Positions 15,123 to 21,689 of a stretch of DNA of 21,689 nt are shown piece by piece. The stretch lies in contig CAZHQW010000055.1 of the NCBI GenBank assembly GCA_964534745.1, positions 1 to 21,689 of the forward strand, written 5' to 3'. Made by a program: the position numbers and the translations under genes. Numbering within the stretch: position 1 is the stretch's first letter; every line of letters starts with the position of its first letter. Source of the DNA: G020354785 sp964534745 (GTDB taxonomy: Bacteria; Bacteroidota; Bacteroidia; Bacteroidales; UBA10428). Under the pieces are notes generated by a model. The model had not been told where the DNA came from and did no database searches. It worked only from the letters and a program-made list of their open reading frames with translations.

Positions 15123-16562
15123 TTAACGTATTACCATCGTAAAAATGGACAGGGGCGGAGCTGTGGATTTCAATGCTTTGCCCTCCACCCAGAGCTGGAA
15201 GATACGATCAGCATCACTGGTATTCAGGATCACAACCGCCACTTCATTATCAGTATTGATAAAGGCTGTTGCCAGAAAATCATCACTGTTTGAAGTGCAG
15301 GCTATCCGTTTGGCGCCGGGTCTTATAAACCTTGAAAAGTGGCCGAAGTAATAAAAAGAAGGATGAAAAATAAGTTCATCCGTTTTTGTATTTACCGTAA
15401 CGACACCTGTTCCGCCCATACCTCCTGCATGACGGGGACCGTGATTCTCATCCAGGATAAAGTTCCAGTATGTCCATGCGCTGGTCCAGTTATTCAAATC
15501 CATGATCATATTTTTGGCTATGCGCACCCCTGATTCCCAGTCTCCGTTTATGCCGGCCTCGCTGTATATCAGCTTCTTATCGGGAAATGCATCATGAACC
15601 AGCCGCACATTGTCAAAATGGTCTCCTATATAATAATGAAAAGCCATGCCATAAACATATTGTGAAGCTTTGGGATCATCATAAACGACTTCGGCACGCT
15701 GATACATGATGCCGCGGTTATGGTCCCAGATCATCAGTTTCAGATCCGACAACCCGTTATTTTTAAGTGTGGGACCCAGGTAATCCCTTACAAAGTCACG
15801 CTCCTCTTCAGCGGTAAAAATACATGATTCCCATACCTGCACGGCCATGGGTTCATTCTGTACCGTCAGTCCCCATATTGGAATTCCCTCTTTCTCATAG
15901 GCCTTTACATATTTTACGAAATAATCGGCCCACGTCTGAAAATATTCGGGCTTGAGCTTACCTCCGTGAAGCATGTCATTGTTCGTTTTCATCCATGCAG
16001 GAGGGCTCCATGGCGAGGCAAAGATCTTAATATTACCGCCGGCCGTTTCAAGCGCCCTCTTAATAAAAGGAATGCGGTATTTCATATCGTGCTCAATTGA
16101 AAAATGCTTCAGCTCTTTGTCGCCTTCCACCTCTGCATATGTGTACATTTCCGAAGAATAATCGCAGCTGTGGATGGTTGTCCTGCAAAATGTATACCCG
16201 TTTCCCTCAACAGGGTCAAAACATGCCTTCAGAAATTCTTCCTGCTTTTCTTCCGACAACTTTGCAAAATCTATCGCGCTTGCATCGGTGAAAGCCCCGC
16301 CGAATCCTTCAATGGTCTGAAATGTCTTGTCAATATCAATCATAATGGTCGGGTAATTCTCATCCGGCTGATCCAGGGGCTCGAAGGCACGGTATCCCCT
16401 GTTTGCAAGAAGATCGCCCGTTGTTTTTGCAGTCATATATACTGCTGCTTCCTTGAATTCAGCGGACTGGCATATAGCTTTATAATTAATACTATAAAAA
16501 CACAACACGGCCAGCAAAAAAAGAATAGTGCGGCTTGAATAAGCTTTTTTTATCGATTTCAT
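15123..16562 (-). CDS. Glycoside hydrolase family 30 (glucosylceramidase-like beta-glucanase)
   Basis: A 479-residue exported hydrolase. After a signal peptide (about residues 1-32) comes the GH30 (beta/alpha)8 barrel, which starts with IEGFGGAFTDASAIDF. CRTTIHSCDYS and FASPWSPPAWMKTN are further family landmarks. The acid/base is Glu237 in TVQNEPM and the nucleophile Glu335 in IYSEAGING. A small C-terminal beta-sandwich (about 400-479, ending LSIFTMVIR) is usual for the family. The family contains glucosylceramidases and endo-beta-1,6-glucanases; in a Bacteroidota PUL beside a GH5, a beta-1,6-glucan or mixed fungal/algal beta-glucan is the more likely substrate, by inference. It is the last gene visible in the PUL, 48 bp after the GH5 gene, and converges on the caspase gene with 4 bp between stop codons. 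Confidence 0.9.
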   Translation of the reverse strand: MKSIKKAYSSRTILFLLAVLCFYSINYKAICQSAEFKEAAVYMTAKTTGDLLANRGYRAFEPLDQPDENYPTIMIDIDKTFQTIEGFGGAFTDASAIDFAKLSEEKQEEFLKACFDPVEGNGYTFCRTTIHSCDYSSEMYTYAEVEGDKELKHFSIEHDMKYRIPFIKRALETAGGNIKIFASPWSPPAWMKTNNDMLHGGKLKPEYFQTWADYFVKYVKAYEKEGIPIWGLTVQNEPMAVQVWESCIFTAEEERDFVRDYLGPTLKNNGLSDLKLMIWDHNRGIMYQRAEVVYDDPKASQYVYGMAFHYYIGDHFDNVRLVHDAFPDKKLIYSEAGINGDWESGVRIAKNMIMDLNNWTSAWTYWNFILDENHGPRHAGGMGGTGVVTVNTKTDELIFHPSFYYFGHFSRFIRPGAKRIACTSNSDDFLATAFINTDNEVAVVILNTSDADRIFQLWVEGKALKSTAPPLSIFTMVIR

Positions 16563-16578
16563 TGTTAACCTTTTTAGT

Positions 16579-16590
16579 TTACTTAAGTAA
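16579..16590. promoter_or_regulatory. 12-bp palindrome in the GH5-GH30 spacer
   Basis: TTACTTAAGTAA is a perfect palindrome in the 48-bp spacer ahead of the GH30 gene. It shares the core CTTAAG with the palindrome at 9080-9091. Function is unproven; in DNA this AT-rich a chance origin is quite possible. Confidence 0.15.
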
Positions 16591-16610
16591 TTAATATTCT
16601 GAAATTTTTT

Positions 16611-18701
16611 TTAATCAAGTTTTACTGTTCCGAATGCATAAGGTGACCAGTTAGAGTTGTCACGATCTGCCTTCCATGCGATCTTGCACTCTCTTTCGCT
16701 TCCATCATTATCATTAACATGCAGATCAAATCCGATATACCTGCCTTTCTCGGGAATACATGATATTGCCTTCCACGGGATAGCGATTTCTGCGTTGTAA
16801 CCTGCTTCAGTGTTTGCCTGTGCGCACACGATATTTGCCTTAGCATGATTTCTTATGACCATTAGACTATCACTGTTCCAGTTGTATCGAAACATGAATT
16901 CATCATTCTCATAGTATTCCGGTTTGTTGTTGTCAGAATCTATATATATCTCAATACCGTCCTGGCTGTAATCATTTGATCCTTGGTCAGTTTTAAGTTC
17001 ATCTTTTACCTGGACCAGTAAATATAAATTTTCATCATCCCAGGTTGCTTTGAAAGATGCAGAAATATCGGATGCCGAACTGCGTTCTCCCAGAATTATA
17101 TTATTCAGCTCATATGCCGGCAGCGAATTCCATATTTTATCAATATTACCGTCTATCACAGGTGCCGCTGAAGTTTTTTTGATTACAGGACCCGAATACG
17201 GATTAACCGTAAGTTTTGCTTGCCTGCTTTTAGCACTTCCCTTTTCATTGAAAATATCCACCGTATATATTGAGTTGTTTTTACTCAAATCAGGATTTTC
17301 AACTCTCAGCATGTATTCATTCGCATCTTTAAGATGGTTCCCGTTTCTGTACCACTGGTAGTTCAGGGGGTAACCCCTGACACGGACAAAGAAGAATGCC
17401 GGGTCCCCCGACTCGATAGTTGCATCTTCCGGCTGCCGGATGATCTCCGGTGCTAAAGTATCTTTTGCCGCTAGATAAACATCAGGATCCAGTGATATTA
17501 GCGCACGCACCATATCAGGCAGAAATTCACAGTAATCGGAGTGTGTTTTTCGTGCCTGGTCCATTAACCATTCCCTTGCCTGCTGTTTTGACGGCTTTTC
17601 ACCCTTTCCGTTCCAGTAATCGAGTATCTTGTTGAATCCGGCAGTTCTCGGGCAGTTCCATGGCTGTGTATTCCTCTCAAACTTCTTGTGTGTCCACCAG
17701 CTCCAGCCAACATTATTATCTTCCAGGAATTCCGAAGACCGTGTAATATAATGATAGGGAGGTCCCTGCTCCCCGGTTTCACCGTGCCATAAGGGGATGT
17801 TATATTTTTGCCGTAATATATCCCAGCGCTCCAGTCCTTTTGAATTTGCCGTAGGCGGATATGAATGAAAGGCAATAACCAGGTGGGGATCCCAGTCCAA
17901 CGGCTCCAGCATTTCAAAGTTCTGTGCCCAGTCATCACCTTCAACAAAAATAATACCTAACGTATCAATAGCCCTTATTGTATCTGTTAATTCAATATAA
18001 AGTTCACGGAGCAGCTTTTCAGAGATATGAGGGTATCTCCTTAATAGCGGCTCATTTAACAGGTCATACCCTATGATGCATTCATTATACCTGTATCTTT
18101 CGGCAATTTTATACCACAGGTCTTTGCAACGGGGCCAGTACTTTTCTTTTTCTGTCCATAGCCGTGCTTCACCGTCACTGTCCGAAATATTCTCCGCATT
18201 CTGTGCGCCGGGTGCACCGTGCATATCCCATATTATACCCATTTCGTGTTTTTCGCACCAGGCAACGAGGCTGTCCAGAAGTCCGAAACCATATTCGGAA
18301 TAGACATAAGGAGGCTCATCCGGCTGTCCCTCCCGTGGCTGCAACTGTGAAGCCAGGAGGGCAATACGTATTGAGTTTACACCCCACATTTTCATTGATT
18401 TCACATCACCCTCTGTCATGAAGTTATGGTGATAGAGCCTCCAGAATTCGGCCGCATCTTTTTCATCTGTCAAATCAATAATTGCTTTCTCAAACTGCCA
18501 CGGCCGGTCTATTTTACGGATCCCCCACATATAACCTTCGGGCAGAAGCCAGCATCCTATACCAAATCCCTTGAGAATCACGGGTTCGCCTGTCTTTCTG
18601 TCAACAATATTCTTCCCCTGCGTGGTATAATATGCGCGGCAGGTTAATACTGAAAAACATAATGAAATGACAGCAATGACAAACAGCTTCATCATTTTCA
18701 T
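16611..18701 (-). CDS. Glycoside hydrolase family 5 with Ig-like and CBM9-like domains
   Basis: A 696-residue exported multidomain enzyme. Signal peptide about 1-23; GH5 (beta/alpha)8 barrel about 24-370; Ig-like domain about 416-499 (IIRQPEDATIESGDPAFFF, YQWYRNG); CBM9-like domain about 505-696 (APVIDGNIDKIWNSLP, SQDGIEIYIDSDNN, ending FGTVKLD). The catalytic acid/base is Glu217 in DLLNEPLL and the nucleophile Glu308 in LWHGETGEQ, with the usual GH5 spacing. Motifs GFGIGCWLLPEG and GVNSIRIALL are typical of the glucanase-type GH5 group; the subfamily cannot be fixed by eye. CBM9 modules typically bind chain ends of glucans or xylans. It follows susD by 20 bp and precedes GH30 by 48 bp, so it belongs to the PUL operon. 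No T9SS sorting domain is present, so export beyond the periplasm is uncertain. Confidence 0.9.
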   Translation of the reverse strand: MKMMKLFVIAVISLCFSVLTCRAYYTTQGKNIVDRKTGEPVILKGFGIGCWLLPEGYMWGIRKIDRPWQFEKAIIDLTDEKDAAEFWRLYHHNFMTEGDVKSMKMWGVNSIRIALLASQLQPREGQPDEPPYVYSEYGFGLLDSLVAWCEKHEMGIIWDMHGAPGAQNAENISDSDGEARLWTEKEKYWPRCKDLWYKIAERYRYNECIIGYDLLNEPLLRRYPHISEKLLRELYIELTDTIRAIDTLGIIFVEGDDWAQNFEMLEPLDWDPHLVIAFHSYPPTANSKGLERWDILRQKYNIPLWHGETGEQGPPYHYITRSSEFLEDNNVGWSWWTHKKFERNTQPWNCPRTAGFNKILDYWNGKGEKPSKQQAREWLMDQARKTHSDYCEFLPDMVRALISLDPDVYLAAKDTLAPEIIRQPEDATIESGDPAFFFVRVRGYPLNYQWYRNGNHLKDANEYMLRVENPDLSKNNSIYTVDIFNEKGSAKSRQAKLTVNPYSGPVIKKTSAAPVIDGNIDKIWNSLPAYELNNIILGERSSASDISASFKATWDDENLYLLVQVKDELKTDQGSNDYSQDGIEIYIDSDNNKPEYYENDEFMFRYNWNSDSLMVIRNHAKANIVCAQANTEAGYNAEIAIPWKAISCIPEKGRYIGFDLHVNDNDGSERECKIAWKADRDNSNWSPYAFGTVKLD

Positions 18702-18721
18702 CAGGTCGTTACCTTTTCAGA

Positions 18722-20338
18722 TTATTCAAAACCAGGCACAAATTGCTTTAATACACCTTCATTGCAAGCTCTGATTTCTCCTGCAGGAATAGGCAACATA
18801 CCCCAGGTATCAATATTAAACTGACGTCCTATAAAATCATCTTTTGCAACATAATCAGGGAAAGAAGCAGTGTCCCATGTTGCATCTATTTTTTCTTTGG
18901 CATAATCTAATCCACGCCTCATCAAGTCCCATTTTCGGTGACCTTCTCCTGAAAATTCAACCCGGCGTTCATGGTAAATGTCATCAAGGGTTATTGATGT
19001 TTTGGCAGCAGCATCACCCATAGCCCGTGTTCTTACCTGGTTAAAGTATCCAAGAGCTTTTTGCGGATCATCATCCATAAATAGTTCTGCAGCAATTAAT
19101 AAAACTTCTGCATAACGCATATCCTTATAGTTTATAGGCCAGTTAAGTGGCTGATCGCCGCCGTGCGACGGATTATATGCTGCCCTGGGCAAGTACTTGT
19201 AATTGAAATAACCTGTATTCTGGAATCCTTTCCCGTAAGTGCCCAGACTATCCTCCGCATCATAAACCGTCACATTTTTTCTAGGGTCTCCCTCTTCAAA
19301 CTCATTTACCAGAGTAAAAGTCAGGGTAGCAAAACTCCAGCCCGGGAGAATGTTCGGATCAGATACAGGAGGCCTTATTCCATAGATATGAGAATTAAAA
19401 TTACCGTCCCTGTTCATATTATCATCGGAAAAATATGATTTTCCCTGATCTGAGTATTGCCATTCGAAAATTGATTCCTCGTTATTTTGATTACCCCAGT
19501 CAAAAACATCAGCGTAATTGGGTAATAAAATGTACCGGTTGCTGGAAATAATTTCTTCCATCAGGTTTTTTACATAAGTCTCGTTTATCACAGTTTTACC
19601 ATCTGTCCAGTCACTGGAAATTCCCATTACCGGTTTGACAAATCCTTCGTAGTACTGGTAAATGCGGGCTATAAGTACCCTGACAACATCTTTGGTAATC
19701 CTTCCTTTTTCACTTGATGACACAACTTCCGGTAGTAGTGGCATTGCAGTTAACAAATCCTGGGCAACAAACCGGTAAAGCTCTTCGGGTGTTGATTGCG
19801 GTATCGATTTGACCTCTTCTATATCGGTTGGTATTTCCGAGAAAAGCGGTGCCCATCCGAACAGCCTGACCAGGTTCCAATAGAAGTAGGCACGTAATGC
19901 TAATACCTCTCCTCTCATTCTGTCCCTTTTTCCGGGAGTTACCCATTCAATATCGCTTTCTTTCTGAAGATATGTGTTTGCCCTGTAAACGCCCTGGTAA
20001 AACTTTTGCCATAAAAGGTTAGACCCGGTTTCAGGATCAATAATACCGATTTCAATAGGCTGCCAGGATTCCCACATACCTCCTCCCGGCTCTCCTGCAG
20101 CATAAGCATCATCAGAATATATATCTGAATTTATCGGAACGTTTTCCAGTCCGTTGCTGGCACTGTGCGCTTTATATACGGATGCCATGGCAAGCAAAGC
20201 ATCATTTTCGGTTTTATAGGAGTTTCCTTCCAGTTTATTTATTCTTGGTTCGAGATCCAGAAAATCATCGGCGCAAGAATTCAATCCTGCTATTATTACC
20301 AAAATAAATAGTAGTTTATATAATTTATTCAAGTTCAT
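18722..20338 (-). CDS. SusD-like surface glycan-binding lipoprotein (RagB/SusD family)
   Basis: A 538-residue outer-membrane lipoprotein that should cap its SusC partner and bind oligosaccharides at the cell surface. The signal peptide ends at the lipidated Cys22 (AGLNSC), followed by ADDFLD, acidic residues like the surface lipoprotein export signal of Bacteroidota. FLDLEPRINK, RANTYLQKESDIEW, RDRMRGEVLALRAYFYWNLV, LFGWAPLF and YAEVLLIAAELF with the following TPR-like helices are classic SusD landmarks. The C-terminus is complete (PIPAGEIRACNEGVLKQFVP). It lies 40 bp downstream of the susC-like gene and 20 bp upstream of GH5. Ligand inferred to be a beta-glucan from the enzymes beside it. 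Confidence 0.96.
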   Translation of the reverse strand: MNLNKLYKLLFILVIIAGLNSCADDFLDLEPRINKLEGNSYKTENDALLAMASVYKAHSASNGLENVPINSDIYSDDAYAAGEPGGGMWESWQPIEIGIIDPETGSNLLWQKFYQGVYRANTYLQKESDIEWVTPGKRDRMRGEVLALRAYFYWNLVRLFGWAPLFSEIPTDIEEVKSIPQSTPEELYRFVAQDLLTAMPLLPEVVSSSEKGRITKDVVRVLIARIYQYYEGFVKPVMGISSDWTDGKTVINETYVKNLMEEIISSNRYILLPNYADVFDWGNQNNEESIFEWQYSDQGKSYFSDDNMNRDGNFNSHIYGIRPPVSDPNILPGWSFATLTFTLVNEFEEGDPRKNVTVYDAEDSLGTYGKGFQNTGYFNYKYLPRAAYNPSHGGDQPLNWPINYKDMRYAEVLLIAAELFMDDDPQKALGYFNQVRTRAMGDAAAKTSITLDDIYHERRVEFSGEGHRKWDLMRRGLDYAKEKIDATWDTASFPDYVAKDDFIGRQFNIDTWGMLPIPAGEIRACNEGVLKQFVPGFE

Positions 20339-20378
20339 AATTTTAAATTTTAAAGTTATTTCCTTAATCTATATATTG

Positions 20379-21689
20379 TCAGAATGTAATATTTACTCCT
20401 GCCAGGTATGTTTTGGCCTGGGGATAAATACCATGATCAACACCAATCGGATTGGTTGCATTACCATAAGCATCATTCGCACCAAAAGGAGTACCTCCCA
20501 CTTCAACCTCCATACCCGGATATTTTGTGAAAGTGAGTAAGTTCTCGGATGATACATAAAACCTTAGCTTGTTAATTTTTATGGCATTGGTTAATTTTAC
20601 AGGCACTGTATATCCTAATGTTAATACTTTCAATCTTAAAAAATCTGCATCTTTGACGTAATAGTCGGAAAACTTTTTATAGTTACCGTTATTATCTGCT
20701 ATACTTACCCGTGGTTCATCGTCGGATGTACCTTCGCCTTGCCAGCGATCCAAAACGTCAGTTGAGAAATTTACAAATTTGAGATCTGATCTACGGTTTG
20801 CCATTATTATCTGATGGCCTAATGCAGAGTACCAGAACATATATAAATCAATTCCTTTCCATTCGATGGTAATGTTACATCCTGAAGTAATTTTCGGATA
20901 AGGATTGCCGATATTTGTTTTGTCATTGTCATTAATTATGTTATCACCATTAGTATCGACAAATATAAAGTCTCCAAGTTTTGCATGTCTTTGCCAGACC
21001 TGGACTTCTGCCAGTTGTTCTTCGGTCTGGATGATTCCGGCCGTTTGGTATCCATAAAAGTATCCCATTGGCGTACCAATTTCCGCTCTTAATACACCAC
21101 CCTGTCCATGAACTGCAGAGCCACCTGTCAGTACATGCCCCACGTTAGGAATATCCAGTACTTCGTTTTTGTTAGTGGCTGCAGTAAGTAAAATACTTAT
21201 ATACAGGTTGCTGGTTATATTATTTTTATAACCTAATTCCAATTCGATTCCCCTGTTTTGAACATCACCTCCATTGACCCAGGGTGGATTATTGCCAAGC
21301 AAATCGGGAGCCGGTGCTTGTATCAGCCAGTCTTCGGTTTTCTTGTTGTAAAAATCGAAAGCAAAAGTTAACCTGCTTGAAAGTAGTGCCATATCAGCTC
21401 CAATATCCAATTGCTCCGAGGCTTCCCATTTTAAGCCGGCATTGGAAATAAATGTTGGAAGTATACCATTATACATTGTTTTTGCATCGCCAAAGTAATA
21501 TCTTTTATCGTTTGACATAAGACCGATGAAGCGAAAGTCCGGTATGTTCTCACTACCGTTTTTACCCCAGCTTGCACGTATCTTCAGGAAGTTGAGTACA
21601 TTATTGGTCGGAAAAAATCCTTCACGTGATATAACCCAGCCTGCTGAAACTGCAGGAAATTTTCCGTACCTGCTTGCCGATCCGAATCT
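20379..21689 (-). CDS. SusC-like TonB-dependent outer-membrane transporter (C-terminal part)
   Basis: The last 436 residues of a SusC/RagA-type transporter; the frame stays open to the window edge at 21689, so the N-terminal half, plug domain and promoter lie outside. The fragment begins inside the barrel (RFGSASRYGKFPAVSAGWVI, NFLKIRASWGKNGSENI), continues with LKWEASEQLDIGADMALLS, and carries the conserved NRGIELELGY, GDFIFVDTNGDNIINDNDKT and FLRLKVLTLGY segments. It ends with the expected aromatic residue (VNITF). An internal ATG at 21518 is not the true start. It imports the oligosaccharides captured with the adjacent SusD, using TonB energy. Whether it carries an STN domain, which would make it a FecR partner, cannot be seen. 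Confidence 0.96.
   Translation of the reverse strand, partial: RFGSASRYGKFPAVSAGWVISREGFFPTNNVLNFLKIRASWGKNGSENIPDFRFIGLMSNDKRYYFGDAKTMYNGILPTFISNAGLKWEASEQLDIGADMALLSSRLTFAFDFYNKKTEDWLIQAPAPDLLGNNPPWVNGGDVQNRGIELELGYKNNITSNLYISILLTAATNKNEVLDIPNVGHVLTGGSAVHGQGGVLRAEIGTPMGYFYGYQTAGIIQTEEQLAEVQVWQRHAKLGDFIFVDTNGDNIINDNDKTNIGNPYPKITSGCNITIEWKGIDLYMFWYSALGHQIIMANRRSDLKFVNFSTDVLDRWQGEGTSDDEPRVSIADNNGNYKKFSDYYVKDADFLRLKVLTLGYTVPVKLTNAIKINKLRFYVSSENLLTFTKYPGMEVEVGGTPFGANDAYGNATNPIGVDHGIYPQAKTYLAGVNITF

Noticed and set aside
16104..16538. Plus-strand ORF of 144 codons opposite the GH30 gene
   Set aside because: Shadow of the GH30 coding frame; cysteine-rich random-looking translation with no family features.

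Overview
This window comes from a member of the Bacteroidota, probably of the order Bacteroidales, and looks like part of a metagenome assembly. The evidence is a SusC/SusD pair, an ECF sigma factor with a FecR anti-sigma factor, a type IX secretion (T9SS) C-terminal sorting domain, an S46 dipeptidyl-peptidase, AT-rich intergenic DNA, and one sequence resembling the Bacteroidetes TAnnTTTG promoter element. Three runs of exactly 100 N (7557-7656, 10197-10296, 12316-12415) are scaffold placeholders. The last two fall inside tandem repeats within genes and cut two real genes into pieces.

Region 1 (1-4335, + strand) is a tightly packed housekeeping operon: KdsC-type HAD phosphatase, UbiA-family prenyltransferase, Maf nucleotide pyrophosphatase, and a secreted S46 peptidase whose specificity residue (Arg672) points to the Asp/Glu-specific DPP11 type. 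Region 2 (4332-8998, - strand) holds an ECF sigma factor, a FecR anti-sigma factor and a secreted protein with an STN signalling domain plus a carboxypeptidase-regulatory-like domain, but no TonB-dependent barrel. A paralogue of that protein lacking the STN domain lies just upstream, across an assembly gap.

Region 3 (9240-15118, + strand) is a three-gene cluster with 11-12 bp spacing. It encodes a large T9SS cargo protein (amidotransferase-like N-terminal domain, two CBM9-like domains, Ig-like region, sorting domain), an envelope protein with an 8-residue Pro/Glu repeat linker and a probable outer-membrane beta-barrel, and an exported caspase-family (C14) protein with two duplicated Ig-like modules. 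I do not recognise this combination as a described system, and it is the best candidate here for something new. Region 4 (15123-21689, - strand) is most of a polysaccharide utilisation locus, transcribed susC (partial), susD, GH5-Ig-CBM9, GH30. It probably acts on a beta-glucan.

The regions meet as convergent pairs with almost no spacer: stop codons overlap at 4332-4335, and 4 bp separate the stops at 15118/15123. A 241-bp divergent spacer (8999-9239) separates regions 2 and 3. I see no tRNA, rRNA, CRISPR array, insertion sequence or phage gene.
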